DNA from: DAIOHQ01 sp036744635
GTDB lineage: Bacteria > Planctomycetota > Phycisphaerae > Tepidisphaerales > Tepidisphaeraceae
Length of the DNA: 46,174 nucleotides
Direction of reading: 5' to 3'
NCBI GenBank assembly: GCA_036744635.1
Contig: DAIOHQ010000005.1
Coordinates: forward strand, 1-46,174
A model generated the notes under the pieces. It worked only from the letters and a program-made list of their open reading frames with translations. It made no database searches and had not been told where the DNA came from. Below are positions 9,039 through 18,155 of this stretch, one piece after another. Position 1 is the first letter of the stretch; each line of letters opens with the position of its first letter. The position numbers were made by a program, and so were the translations under genes.

Positions 9039-10619
9039 ATGAGTGTTGCCATCGACCTTTCCAATTCCGTAGCCGTCCGATCCAGGCGCAGCCCAGCATG
9101 GCTGGCGCTGCCAGCGTTGATTTTGCTGGCCGCGGTGGGGGGTTGGATCTGGAAGCACCAGCACTTTGCCGCCGATCCGGTGGTGGGGACATTCTACAAC
9201 GTCGTGCGCATGCCGATGGACGTGAAGGTGACAAAGGATGGGGAGTTGCAGGCCGTCAACAACATTGATGTGGTCTGCCTGGTGGAAGGGCAGACCACCA
9301 TCCAGACGATCGTGAAGGAAGGGGCAAGCGTGAAGAAGGGGGATGTGCTGATTACGCTGGATGCCTCGCAGATTCAGCAGAAGCTGGACGATACCACGCT
9401 TGATTATCAGAAGGCCGAGGCGGATCTGATCAATGCCCGGGAAATGAAGGCGTTGCAGGAAAGCTGGAACGCCGCGGCGCTGGAGGCGGCGCAGGTGGCG
9501 GACAATCTGGCGAAAATCGCCAAGCTGCAATACGAAGAGGGGCTGTATCCGCAGCAGGTGGCCGATGCCAATACCACGCTGGAGATGGCGGAAATCACCC
9601 TGAAGAACAGGCAGGAGGATCTCGATCAAACGAACAAGCTGTTCTCCAAGGGATTTGTGACGGCCGCGGATGTGAAGAAAAGCGAGCTGGACGTGACGAC
9701 GGCGCGGCAGGCGCTGTCGAAGGCGAAGACCGCGCTGCTGGTGCTGACGAAATATCAGCATGAGATGGACCTGGCGAAGGTGAAAAACGACCTGGCCCAG
9801 GCGGATGCCAAGCTGATGCGCGTGACTCGCGAGAACGCGGCCAATCTCTCGCAAAAGACGGCTGATTTGAAAGCCAAGGAGCAGGCATTGGAGCTGCTGA
9901 AGCGCCGGCTCGAACATGCCAACGAGCAGCTCGCCGACTGCACGATCAAAGCCCCGGCCGACGGGCTGGTGGTGTATTCAAGCAGCAGCGATCGGAACGC
10001 ACAAAACCCGATCCAGGAAGGTGCAACGGTGCGCGAGCGGCAGTTGCTGCTGCGATTGCCGGATACTTCATCCATGAAGGCGGTGCTGCGCATCCCCGAG
10101 GCGCAGGTGTCGAAGCTGGAAATCGGGCAGCGGGCGACGGTGCGGATTGTCGGCCAGAGTGAGCCAGTTGGAGCGACGCTGAGCAAGATCAGCGTGATGG
10201 CCGACAACAGCCAGCGCTGGTGGAATCCGGACCTGAAGGAATATCCGGTGGACTTGGCGCTCGATACGACGCCGGCGGGACTGAAGCCGGGAGTGGGGGC
10301 GCAGGCGGAAGTGTTCGTCGATCGTCTGGAAGATGTCGTGGCGGTACCACTGGCGGCGATCTACTCCTCGGGATCGCGCACGTTTATTTTCAAGCGCGAC
10401 GGGGAAACGGTGCATCCGGTTGAGGTAAAAATTTCCCACAGCAATGAGACGCACGCGGAATTGGCGAATGGACTGGCGGCCGGGGATGAAGTGCTGCTTC
10501 TGGCGGCCGGGCAAGGGCGGGAATTGCTGGACAGGGCCGGAATCAAGGTCGAGCCCACGACCAAGCCAAGCGACAAGAAAGCCTCGCGTCATGCGCCGCT
10601 GGCGGCCGCGCAGCGTTAG
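9039..10619 (+). CDS. HlyD/MacA-like periplasmic adaptor subunit with long coiled coil
   Basis: A 526-residue membrane-fusion protein: one N-terminal membrane helix (about 20-38), a split biotinyl/lipoyl domain (first half about 60-112, second half beginning at TIKAPADGLVVY near 306), and a very long coiled-coil hairpin between them (about 112-305). A beta-barrel region (about 340-440) and a membrane-proximal domain ending in a Lys/Ala-rich tail complete it. Such adaptors bridge an inner-membrane ABC or RND pump to a TolC channel. The coiled coil is longer than in MacA or AcrA, which may suit the lipoprotein TolC encoded just upstream. The missing pump must be encoded elsewhere. Confidence 0.85.
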   Translation: MSVAIDLSNSVAVRSRRSPAWLALPALILLAAVGGWIWKHQHFAADPVVGTFYNVVRMPMDVKVTKDGELQAVNNIDVVCLVEGQTTIQTIVKEGASVKKGDVLITLDASQIQQKLDDTTLDYQKAEADLINAREMKALQESWNAAALEAAQVADNLAKIAKLQYEEGLYPQQVADANTTLEMAEITLKNRQEDLDQTNKLFSKGFVTAADVKKSELDVTTARQALSKAKTALLVLTKYQHEMDLAKVKNDLAQADAKLMRVTRENAANLSQKTADLKAKEQALELLKRRLEHANEQLADCTIKAPADGLVVYSSSSDRNAQNPIQEGATVRERQLLLRLPDTSSMKAVLRIPEAQVSKLEIGQRATVRIVGQSEPVGATLSKISVMADNSQRWWNPDLKEYPVDLALDTTPAGLKPGVGAQAEVFVDRLEDVVAVPLAAIYSSGSRTFIFKRDGETVHPVEVKISHSNETHAELANGLAAGDEVLLLAAGQGRELLDRAGIKVEPTTKPSDKKASRHAPLAAAQR

Positions 10620-10630
10620 TCAGATTCTTT

Positions 10631-10764
10631 GTAGCATGGGTTTTCAACCCATGCCTGGCGGCTCAGCATTCCAAAGTATCGCGAGAGTTCCCGCCAATCC
10701 TTCCCGATCGAATGCAATTTGAGAATGCCGGACCGCTTTGGCACGGGTTGGAAACCCGTCCTAC
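10631..10764. repeat. 134-bp GTAG...CTAC paired-hairpin element (family D)
   Basis: The element starts GTAG and ends CTAC. Each end is a strong hairpin: GCATGGGTT/AACCCATGC at 10634-10654 and ACGGGTT/AACCCGT at about 10743-10759. The outer roughly 40 bases of the two ends are also inverted repeats of each other, including GCATTC/GAATGC, so the whole can fold as one long stem or two hairpins. This is the layout of REPIN/BIME elements moved by RAYT (TnpA-REP) transposases. It fills most of the space between the adaptor gene and rpiA, and its first hairpin could also stop transcription. Confidence 0.75.
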
Positions 10765-10874
10765 CGAAGAGAAGATCGCTGCGCTCGTTGCGCATGGGCT
10801 GGTAGCACCATGCCACTTCAATTGGCATGCGCCTCGACTTTCCACGATCTTCGCCGCCCGCTACCATCCGCGCC

Positions 10875-11567
10875 ATGAATGCCAAACAGCGCGCCGCGAA
10901 AGCGGCGATTTCGTTTGTGGAGTCTGGCATGGTGGTGGGATTGGGGACGGGGTCTACCGCGGACTTTTTTCTGGTGGCGCTGGCGGGCGCGGTGCGGGAT
11001 GGTCGGCTGCGTGAGATTCGCGGGATTCCGACGTCGCGGCAGTCGCAGATGCGCGCCGAGGAGTTGGGGATTCCGCTGATTGAGCTGGATGCGGCCAACC
11101 GGCCGGATATCACGATCGATGGGGCGGATGAAGTGGACGGGAATTTGAATCTCATCAAAGGCTTGGGCGGGGCGCTGCTGCGGGAAAAAATTGTGGCGCA
11201 GAATTCGGGGAAGCTAGTCATCATCGCCGATGAGAGCAAGGTTGTGAAAATGCTGGGCACGAAGTCGGCACTACCGGTGGAGGTGGCGGTGTTCGCGTAC
11301 GCGGCGCAGGAGGAATTTCTGCGGTCGCTGGGATGCGCGGCGGTGCTGCGAAAAAATCCCGCGGGGTGTCCGTTTTTGACCGACAACGGCAATTACATAT
11401 TGGACTGCCGGTTTACCGGGATCGCCGATCCGGCCGAATTGCAGGGGAAACTGAAGGCCCGTGCGGGGATTGTCGAAACCGGATTGTTCCTGGACATGGC
11501 AGAGGTGGCGATCATCGGCAGCGAAAGTGGCGTGCGTGAGATGCGCCGGTCAAGTGGAAGTCGATAG
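10875..11567 (+). CDS. rpiA: Ribose-5-phosphate isomerase A
   Basis: This 230-residue cytosolic enzyme interconverts ribose 5-phosphate and ribulose 5-phosphate in the pentose phosphate pathway. Family motifs are GLGTGSTA (22-29, phosphate loop), IDGADEVD (81-88, catalytic Asp pair) and KGLGGALLREKIV (95-107, catalytic Lys and Glu). The reading frame is open from 10827, but MNAKQRAAKAA at 10875 is the natural start. Length is normal. It is followed after 79 bp by a DegT-type aminotransferase on the same strand; no functional link is apparent. Confidence 0.95.
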   Translation: MNAKQRAAKAAISFVESGMVVGLGTGSTADFFLVALAGAVRDGRLREIRGIPTSRQSQMRAEELGIPLIELDAANRPDITIDGADEVDGNLNLIKGLGGALLREKIVAQNSGKLVIIADESKVVKMLGTKSALPVEVAVFAYAAQEEFLRSLGCAAVLRKNPAGCPFLTDNGNYILDCRFTGIADPAELQGKLKARAGIVETGLFLDMAEVAIIGSESGVREMRRSSGSR

Positions 11568-11646
11568 CGCCGCGGCGGATGGGCCGTTATTGCACGGGGG
11601 AAGAATATCCGCAAAATGCCGCCTTCTCGACATGGAGGTTTGGCCA

Positions 11647-12756
11647 ATGGCAGCAGCGATACCGCTATCCCGCGTACACCACAGTGAGCTGATCGACCGC
11701 CGCATCCTCGAGGTGGTGAAGGGGGGAAACTACATCCTTGGCCCGGAGTGCAAGGCGTTTGAGAAGGAACTGGCGGCGTATTTTGGCGTGCCGCACGTGG
11801 TGCTCTCCTCTTCCTGGACCGCGGCGGTTCACCTGCTGCACCTGGCGCAAAATCTCAAACAGGGAGATGAGATTCTGGTGCCGTCGCTGACCGCATTTCC
11901 CAGCATCGAGCCGATGATTCATGCCGGCGTCAGGCCGGTCTTCTGTGACATCGACGACACCTACACCATCGACCCGGCCGACGCGAAAAAGCGGATCACC
12001 AAGCGCACCGTCGGCATCCTGCCGGTGCATCTGTATGGCCGGCCGGCGAATCTGGATGCTTTCCAGAAACTTGCCGCCGACCACGGCCTGTGGATCATCG
12101 AGGACTGCGCCCAGTCGCACGGGGCCAAGTGGAAAGGCAAACGCGTCGGCGGCATCGCGAAGATGGCGGCCTTCAGCTTTTATCCGTCTAAAAACCTGAC
12201 GGTCTACGGGGACGGCGGCGCCATCGCCACCGACGATCCGGAGATCGCCCGCAAAGTGACGATGTTGCGCAACCACGGGCGCAAGGACAAATACTTGCAC
12301 GAGAAAGTCGGTTTCAACCTGCGTTTCAATGAGATCCAGGCCGCGGTCGGGCGCGAGCAACTGAAGGTGCTGGATGAGTTGAATGGCAATCGCCGCCGGG
12401 CGGCGGAGTGGTATCGCCGGGAACTGCAGGGCGTCAAAGGGGTGACGTTGCCGCCGACCGACAAACCCGGAAAAACGGAAACGGTTTATCACATGTTTGT
12501 CATTCGCCTGGACAGCCTCGATCAGCGCGAAGGGCTGGCCAGGCACCTGAGGGAAAGCGGAATCGAGACCGGCGTTCACTATCCCGTCCCCAATCACCAG
12601 CAGCCGGCCATCGAAGAGCTGTATGGCAAGCTGCCGCCGCTGCCGAAAACCGAAGACTACGTCAAGCGCATCCTCAGCCTGCCCATGTTCCCGGCGATCA
12701 GCGAAGATGAGGTAAAGACGGTGGCGGCGGGGATCAAGCAGTTTCTGGCGTGGTGA
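11647..12756 (+). CDS. DegT/DnrJ/EryC1 family PLP-dependent sugar aminotransferase
   Basis: A 369-residue fold-type I aminotransferase of the family that installs amino groups on keto-sugar nucleotides for surface polysaccharides. The PLP-binding lysine is K182 in SFYPSKNL, the cofactor Asp lies in IEDCAQSHG (151-159), and ATDDPEIA, LRNHGR and LRFNEIQAAVG are typical. The start at 11647 has GGAGG 8 bases upstream; the frame extending back to 11461 is not family-like. Its product may feed the polysaccharide locus that starts at 18.8 kb, but this link is inference. It is convergent with the SGNH hydrolase gene. Confidence 0.9.
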   Translation: MAAAIPLSRVHHSELIDRRILEVVKGGNYILGPECKAFEKELAAYFGVPHVVLSSSWTAAVHLLHLAQNLKQGDEILVPSLTAFPSIEPMIHAGVRPVFCDIDDTYTIDPADAKKRITKRTVGILPVHLYGRPANLDAFQKLAADHGLWIIEDCAQSHGAKWKGKRVGGIAKMAAFSFYPSKNLTVYGDGGAIATDDPEIARKVTMLRNHGRKDKYLHEKVGFNLRFNEIQAAVGREQLKVLDELNGNRRRAAEWYRRELQGVKGVTLPPTDKPGKTETVYHMFVIRLDSLDQREGLARHLRESGIETGVHYPVPNHQQPAIEELYGKLPPLPKTEDYVKRILSLPMFPAISEDEVKTVAAGIKQFLAW

Positions 12757-12790
12757 GACGCGATTGCGATTGCAGCGCTGCGACTGCGTC
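12757..12790. terminator. Possible bidirectional terminator between convergent genes
   Basis: GACGC at 12757-12761 pairs with GCGTC at 12786-12790, and the centre holds the perfect palindrome GCAGCGCTGC (12772-12781). This gives an imperfect stem in the 34 bases between two convergent genes. There is no clear T-tract, so the terminator role rests on position and structure only. Confidence 0.35.
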
Positions 12791-13828
12791 CTATTTAGCG
12801 GCCTTGGCGGGTTCGATCTTGATGGTGTGGGTGACGGGTTTGACTGCGGCGGCGGCGGCGTGGCGGTCGGTCTTGTCGTCTTGCAGCAGTTTGTTGGCGA
12901 TGTGCTCGATTGAGTCTTTTTCGTCTGGGACGTGCTTTAGGTATTCAGGCAGATTGTGCATGAGGAACTTGATCAGGATTACCTCATTATTCTGCTGCTG
13001 AGAGATGCGCTGCTCGAGATGTTGGAAGGGGACGCAGAACGGATTGTCGAGGAATTCGGCGGCCAGGTTGATCCCCTTGGCCAGATCGGCGGCCGGGAAA
13101 GTCTTGCTTTCCTTGCCCCAGGTGACGGTGAGCTTTTCGGCGGTGGCGCCGGTGACGATGAGCTTGAAGCGGTTGAGGTCTTCATTGAAAGGCAGAAATT
13201 CCAGAACGCCGCGGGTGGAGCCAGTGAGCGCGGGTTCGCCGAAGAAGCAGAAGGGATATTTGCTGCTCTCCACCTCAACGCTTCCATCTTTTGCTGACAG
13301 AATCTTGTGCCCATCCGTCGCCTCGGCCTTGCCGTTCTTGAGATCGACGGTGATCGTTCCAATGTCGCCGCTGCAGCCGAGCGCCTTGAGGTAGGCGTAG
13401 GCCATGACGAGGTGGCCATTGCGGTCGGGGTGTACGCCGTCGCCGCCGCAGAGGTTGTATTTCGGGCCGTATTTCTCCTTGGCTTTGGCGTCATCCATGG
13501 GAGAGTAGCCGCCGTCGTTCATGCCGTAGTTGATGGTGGCGACCTGGGGCTTGAATCGGAGCATGTCGTTGGCCATGCGCGCGGCGAAACCGGTGGCGGT
13601 GTCGCCGCCCCAGCCGAACTGGGTCATGGTGAGCCTGGATGCGGGCCTGTACATCAGCAGGTAGTCTTCGATGAACATCGAATAGAGGCGCTGCTCGGTG
13701 ATGGAGTCGCCGATGACGGCGACATGGTCGCCTTCCTGCAGTTCGGAAGGTTTCTGATCGGCGCCCGCGCGGGCGCGGCTGACGCAGAGGCAGAGGAGGA
13801 GAATCGCAAGCAGGGAACGCAGTTTCAT
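12791..13828 (-). CDS. Secreted SGNH/GDSL hydrolase, apparently missing its central segment
   Basis: This 345-residue exported esterase-like protein has a signal peptide (about 1-21). Its SGNH blocks are GDSIT (Ser42), FGWGGDTA (Gly), NYGMNDGGY (Asn104) and GGDGVHPDRNGH (Asp130/His133). All catalytic residues are present. Only about 25 residues separate block III from block V, where planctomycetal relatives usually have about a hundred; the join lies around residues 108-117 (YSPMDDAKAKEKYG). This looks like an in-frame internal deletion. A C-terminal extension (about 150-345) follows. The start at 13828 (MKLRSLLA) has a GGAG-like site upstream. The substrate is unknown, probably esters on polysaccharide. 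Confidence 0.75.
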   Translation of the reverse strand: MKLRSLLAILLLCLCVSRARAGADQKPSELQEGDHVAVIGDSITEQRLYSMFIEDYLLMYRPASRLTMTQFGWGGDTATGFAARMANDMLRFKPQVATINYGMNDGGYSPMDDAKAKEKYGPKYNLCGGDGVHPDRNGHLVMAYAYLKALGCSGDIGTITVDLKNGKAEATDGHKILSAKDGSVEVESSKYPFCFFGEPALTGSTRGVLEFLPFNEDLNRFKLIVTGATAEKLTVTWGKESKTFPAADLAKGINLAAEFLDNPFCVPFQHLEQRISQQQNNEVILIKFLMHNLPEYLKHVPDEKDSIEHIANKLLQDDKTDRHAAAAAVKPVTHTIKIEPAKAAK

Positions 13829-13981
13829 TTGGAACTCCGGCTGGGTTGCCGGGAGCATAGGGGAAAAGGGAAAGTGTCGCCAGCGAACGCTGCTCGCACG
13901 CGAGCAGGCTGGCAGGGCTGGATCAGGCGCACGGGTGAACGAAAATTGGAAATGGAGCGCCGAGGTGCGTATATTCTCAGC

Positions 13982-15616
13982 ATGCCGGATGCATCTACGC
14001 CTCTTGTTCGGGCAGCGGCGGGGTCGACTGATCAGGGATTAGCCATTCTCAACGAGATTGGCCACATTCTGTCGTCCACGCTGGAGTTGCGCGACGCATT
14101 TTCGAAGATGATGCAAATCATTTCTGATAAGCTGCTTATGCGCCGTGGAGCGCTCACGCTGCTGGACGAATCGACAGGCCGGCTGCGCACGGAAGCGGCA
14201 GTGGGGATGACATTGGATGAGATCGAGCGGGGGAAATATGCTCTTGGAGAGGGAATCACCGGAACCGTGGTGGCGACGGGGCGGGCGCGGATCGTGGCCG
14301 ACCTGCGAACCGACCCGGATTTTCTGAATCGAACCGGAAGACTGGGGCACGGGGAGGATCAAGCGATCAGCTTCTTTTGCGTGCCGATCAAGATCGAAGG
14401 GCGGACGGCCGGGGCGCTATCGGTGGATAAACCGTACATCTCTGATGAGCAACTGCACAGCGACCAGGCATTTCTGGAGATCATTTCGGCATTTCTGGCG
14501 CAGGCAATTCAGATCAACAGGATGGTGATGCGGCAGAAAGAGGAGTTGCTGGAGGAGAATGCGCAGCTTCGGGCGCAGGTGCGCGACCGGTATCGGTTCG
14601 AAAATATCATCGGGGATTCGCCGGCGATGCACGAGGTGTTCGCGACGGTGGGGCAGGTGGCCAATAGCCGGGCGACGGTGCTGCTCCTTGGAGAGACCGG
14701 GACGGGCAAGGAGATGATCGCCAAGGCGATTCATTACAACTCGCCGCGGAAGGATCGGCCGTTCGTGCGGGTGAATTGCGGGGCGTTGACGGGAACGCTG
14801 CTGGAGTCGGAGTTGTTCGGGCACGTGAAGGGGTCGTTCACCGGGGCGATCCGCGACAAGATCGGGCGGTTTGAGGCGGCCGACGGCGGGACGATTTTTC
14901 TGGATGAGATCGGGACGCTGGAGCCTCAGCTTCAGGTGAAGCTGCTGCGCGTGCTGCAGGAGCGTGAGTTCGAGCGGGTGGGAGACAACCAGACGATGAA
15001 AGTCGACGTGCGGGTGATCGCGGCCACCAACGTCGACCTGCAGGAGGAAGTGGCCAAGAGCAATTTCCGGGAAGATCTGTTTTATCGCCTGAACGTGGTG
15101 GGCATCTATCTGCCGCCGCTGCGGAACCGGCGCGAGGACATTCCGCGGCTGATCGATCATTTTCTGGACAAGTACAACGCGCTGAATGAGCGGCGGCTGC
15201 GGCGGATCAGCCGGGACATGTTGAATATTCTGTTGAGGTATCCCTGGCCGGGGAATGTGCGGGAATTGGAGAATGCCATCGAACGGGCGGTGGTGTTGAG
15301 CAATGACGAGGATTTCACCGAGGAACTGCTGCCTCTGAGCGTGCGGATGTTCGCGGCGCAGCGGCGCACGACCCATTCCAGCGAGTCGATCGAGACGCTG
15401 ACGCGGCGGCTGGCGGATCAGGCGATCGCGGATTATGAGCTGCGCGAAGGGGAGATTTATCAACTGGTGATCGACCAGATCGAGCACGCGCTGATCGACC
15501 GGGCGCTGGCCAAGTGCGGCAACGTGAAGACCAAGGCGGCGGATTTTCTGGGGATCAATCGGAACACGCTGAATAAGAAGGTGAAGGAGTTGGGGATTGA
15601 GGCGCAGGAGGATTGA
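13982..15616 (+). CDS. GAF-domain sigma-54-dependent transcriptional activator (NifA-like layout)
   Basis: A 544-residue regulator with an N-terminal GAF sensor (about 20-180), a short coiled coil (185-205), an AAA+ sigma-54 activation domain and a C-terminal Fis-type helix-turn-helix. The AAA+ part has Walker A GETGTGKE (237-244), the sigma-54-contact loop GSFTGA (284-289) and Walker B GTIFLDEIG (303-311). The DNA-binding end reads KAADFLGINRNTLNKKVKEL. GSFTGA replaces the consensus GAFTGA, a common functional variant. The GAF ligand is unknown. The long frame back to 13307 is not part of the protein; MPDASTP at 13982 is the start. A sigma-54-like promoter is proposed at 22700, but no direct link is shown. 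Confidence 0.92.
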   Translation: MPDASTPLVRAAAGSTDQGLAILNEIGHILSSTLELRDAFSKMMQIISDKLLMRRGALTLLDESTGRLRTEAAVGMTLDEIERGKYALGEGITGTVVATGRARIVADLRTDPDFLNRTGRLGHGEDQAISFFCVPIKIEGRTAGALSVDKPYISDEQLHSDQAFLEIISAFLAQAIQINRMVMRQKEELLEENAQLRAQVRDRYRFENIIGDSPAMHEVFATVGQVANSRATVLLLGETGTGKEMIAKAIHYNSPRKDRPFVRVNCGALTGTLLESELFGHVKGSFTGAIRDKIGRFEAADGGTIFLDEIGTLEPQLQVKLLRVLQEREFERVGDNQTMKVDVRVIAATNVDLQEEVAKSNFREDLFYRLNVVGIYLPPLRNRREDIPRLIDHFLDKYNALNERRLRRISRDMLNILLRYPWPGNVRELENAIERAVVLSNDEDFTEELLPLSVRMFAAQRRTTHSSESIETLTRRLADQAIADYELREGEIYQLVIDQIEHALIDRALAKCGNVKTKAADFLGINRNTLNKKVKELGIEAQED

Positions 15617-15644
15617 AAGGTGGGACGGTGCTATCATCGTTGCC

Positions 15645-15911
15645 ATGAGCAAATGGGATGAAGACGATGAGGGCGAATACACCGGGGAAGAAGAGCAGGA
15701 GTCGCTGGAGGATGCGGACATTGATGACGATGCCTCCGCCGAGACGCTGAATTGTCCGGGGTGCGGGAAGCTGATTTACGAGCAGGCGGAGCGCTGTCCG
15801 CATTGCGGGCACTATGTCACGGAGGAGACAGCGCCTCGGCGCCGGCGGGTGAAGTGGTTTGTGGTTGCGGTGGTGATCTGTCTGATCATTGTTTTGCTGT
15901 GGCAGTGGTGA
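15645..15911 (+). CDS. Small zinc-ribbon protein with one C-terminal membrane helix
   Basis: An 88-residue protein with a strongly acidic N-terminus (1-34), a zinc ribbon made of CPGCGK and CPHCGH (about 37-55), a basic RRRR stretch and one membrane helix at the very C-terminus (about 70-87). The basic residues before the helix suggest the zinc ribbon stays in the cytoplasm, tail-anchored. The function is unknown. It starts 29 bp after the sigma-54 activator and ends 7 bp before the glycosidase gene, so all three may share a transcript. Confidence 0.7.
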   Translation: MSKWDEDDEGEYTGEEEQESLEDADIDDDASAETLNCPGCGKLIYEQAERCPHCGHYVTEETAPRRRRVKWFVVAVVICLIIVLLWQW

Positions 15912-15917
15912 GGAACC

Positions 15918-16967
15918 ATGCGTAGCGTCATTCTGGTCATGTTGGCTTTGGCGCTGGCGACGCTGTCGGAGGAGCCGGGTTCGGCGAAAGACGACGTGCC
16001 CGCGGCGTCGATGGAGGTGCGCGGGATATCATTGGCGCATCTGCACCGGCGCGGGTTTGGATACGGGTCGGAGGAGTGCCGCAAGCAGCTTGGGACAATT
16101 TCTGAGGTGGGGGCGAATTGGGTGGCGCTGAATAATTTTGCCTACATGGAGAATGTGAACCAGCCGGCCGTGCGCTTCGGCGGCGATGGGTCGATGGGCG
16201 CCAAGGACATCACGCAATGTGTTCAAGATGCGCACGCGGCGGGGTTGAAGGTGCTGCTCAAGCCGCACCTGTGGGCGCGGGAGTTCTGGAACGGCTCGAA
16301 ATGGCACGGCGACATCGCCATGACCAGCGAGGAGGACTGGGAGAAGTGGTTTGAGAACTATGGGGCATACATTTTGTACACGGCCAAGATCGCGGCCGAC
16401 GCCAAAGCGGAAGCGGTTTGCATCGGTGTGGAGTATGAGGGGACCAGCCAGCAGGCGGGGCGCTGGCGGAAGTTGATCGCGGCGGTGCGGAAGATATACA
16501 CAGGCCACCTGACCTATGCGGCCACATTCCGGGAATATGAGAAGATCACCTGGTGGGATGCGGTGGACTGCATCGGCATCGACGCCTATTTCCCGGTGGC
16601 CAAGAGCGAGTCCGCGCCTGAGGCGGAACTGCGGGCGGGGTGGGATGAGGTGTACGCGGCCCTGGGGACGTTTTCGAAGAAATGGAGCAAGCCGATCTGC
16701 TTTCTGGAACTTGGATACACGCAGGATACCAAGGCGGGGAAGGAGCCGTGGTCGTATGCGGTGAAGCAGGCGGATGCGGAATATCAGGCCCGATTGTTCA
16801 AGGTGGCGGCCGAGGAAGAGCGGAAACACGATTTTATGCGCGGGTTGTTCGTGTGGAAGTGGTTTACGAGCACGGATTGGCAGCGGATGGAGGGGCACGA
16901 CACGTTTTGCGTGCAGGATAATGGGAAGGTCATTGACGTGTTGAAGGGGGAGTGGAAAGCGAAATAG
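15918..16967 (+). CDS. Secreted GH113-like glycoside hydrolase (beta-mannanase clan)
   Basis: This 349-residue exported protein has a (beta/alpha)8-barrel pattern resembling glycoside hydrolase family 113, whose known members are beta-1,4-mannanases. The signal peptide spans about 1-23. The two carboxylates expected at the ends of strands 4 and 7 appear as E172/E174 in GVEYEG (170-175) and E264 in FLELGYTQ (262-269). LKPHLW, DCIGIDAYFP and FVWKWF are further barrel-strand landmarks. It may degrade mannan-type polysaccharide or trim the cell's own glycan. Family assignment is by motif; the specific substrate is not established. Confidence 0.72.
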   Translation: MRSVILVMLALALATLSEEPGSAKDDVPAASMEVRGISLAHLHRRGFGYGSEECRKQLGTISEVGANWVALNNFAYMENVNQPAVRFGGDGSMGAKDITQCVQDAHAAGLKVLLKPHLWAREFWNGSKWHGDIAMTSEEDWEKWFENYGAYILYTAKIAADAKAEAVCIGVEYEGTSQQAGRWRKLIAAVRKIYTGHLTYAATFREYEKITWWDAVDCIGIDAYFPVAKSESAPEAELRAGWDEVYAALGTFSKKWSKPICFLELGYTQDTKAGKEPWSYAVKQADAEYQARLFKVAAEEERKHDFMRGLFVWKWFTSTDWQRMEGHDTFCVQDNGKVIDVLKGEWKAK

Positions 16968-16985
16968 CCGGCCGAAATGTTCTTC

Positions 16986-18155
16986 TTATAGGGGAGACAT
17001 CGCGAGGTGGAAGTCGGGGGAGGGGAGGTTGGCGAAGAAGGCTGCGCTTTGGGGATTGAGGTACTCGGTAAGGATGTCGCCGTCGACGTCGTGCGATGCG
17101 GTGACCGGGTAGGGGACGTCCGGGGCGTGGGGAGAATCGGGTTCGCCGATGGCCTTGGGGGAATCGAAGACCCAGACGCGGTCGGCGAGGTTTTCGTTGA
17201 GGAATGAGCGGGCCAGGGCGGGGCCGGGTTCGACGAGGAGGTGTGTGACGCCACGGGCGGCGAGATCGGTCAGCACCTCGCGCAGATCCACGCGGCGATT
17301 GCGGCCGGCGCCGACGGTGACGATCTCAACGCCCAGTTCCTGGTGTGTTTGCCCCTCATCCCATCCTTTCCAGACGCAATAGATGATCACTGGCCATTTC
17401 TTGGCGGTCTGGACGAGTTGGCTTTCGATGGGCGTCTGCAATTCTGAATCGACGACGACGCGGAGGAGGCTGCGCGGGTTGGCGACATCGCGGGCGGTGA
17501 GGAGGGGATCATCCCATTGCACCGTGTGGCAGCCGACCATGATGGCATCGCAGCGGCCGCGGAGTTCGTGGACGATGCGCATCGAGCGGGCGTTGCTGAT
17601 CTGAAAGCGCCGGCCGCCGGCGCCGGCCACCTTGCCGTCGGCGCTGCGGGCCCATTTGAGCGTGACATACGGGCGATGGTGCAGGGTGCCGGCGATGTAG
17701 GGGGCGATAAGCTGTTGGCACTCCGATTCGAGCGAACTGAGATCGACTTCCAAGCCGGCGTCGCGGAGTTGCTGGATTCCGCGGCCGGCAACCTGGGGAT
17801 TGGGATCGGGGCAGCCGACGACGACGCGGGCGAGCTTCGCTTCGAGCAGGGCGGGGAGGCAGGGCGGGGTTTTCTTGTTGGTGTGACAGCAGGGCTCGAG
17901 GGTGACGTAGGCGGTTGCGCCGGCGGGGGATTGGCCGGCGGCGCGGCAGGCGGTCAGCGCGTTTATTTCGGCGTGGGGTCCGCCGAAACGTTCGTGAAAT
18001 CCTTCGGCCAGAACCTGGCCATCGCGGACGAGAACGCAGCCGACCAGGGGGTTGGGCTCGACGGCGCCGCGGCCGCGGATCGCCAGGGCCATGGCTTGGC
18101 GCATCTGCGATTGATCGAAGATGGGGTCTGTCTCGGCCATTGGGCAATCAATCAT
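16986..18155 (-). CDS. ribD: Bifunctional riboflavin biosynthesis deaminase/reductase RibD
   Basis: A 389-residue bifunctional cytosolic enzyme of riboflavin synthesis. The N-terminal cytidine-deaminase-like domain (about 10-155) has HAE (61-63) and TLEPCCH plus PPC (C90 and C99) as zinc ligands. The C-terminal reductase domain (about 160-370) uses NADPH, with VTLKWARSADGK and LVEPGPALARSF as landmarks. The ATG at 18155 overlaps the last codons of lspA by 8 bases. A second in-frame ATG at 18140 (MAETDP), 7 bases after the lspA stop, is about as likely to be the start. Length and motifs are normal. Confidence 0.95.
   Translation of the reverse strand: MIDCPMAETDPIFDQSQMRQAMALAIRGRGAVEPNPLVGCVLVRDGQVLAEGFHERFGGPHAEINALTACRAAGQSPAGATAYVTLEPCCHTNKKTPPCLPALLEAKLARVVVGCPDPNPQVAGRGIQQLRDAGLEVDLSSLESECQQLIAPYIAGTLHHRPYVTLKWARSADGKVAGAGGRRFQISNARSMRIVHELRGRCDAIMVGCHTVQWDDPLLTARDVANPRSLLRVVVDSELQTPIESQLVQTAKKWPVIIYCVWKGWDEGQTHQELGVEIVTVGAGRNRRVDLREVLTDLAARGVTHLLVEPGPALARSFLNENLADRVWVFDSPKAIGEPDSPHAPDVPYPVTASHDVDGDILTEYLNPQSAAFFANLPSPDFHLAMSPL

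Noticed and set aside
10734..10760. TGGCACG near 10739 as a sigma-54 promoter for rpiA
   Set aside because: The -12 GC is absent at the required spacing, and the sequence is explained by the right hairpin of the 134-bp repeat.
14417..15721. A 434-codon minus-strand frame opposite the sigma-54 activator
   Set aside because: The plus strand encodes complete Walker, GSFTGA and HTH motifs, whereas the minus frame has none.
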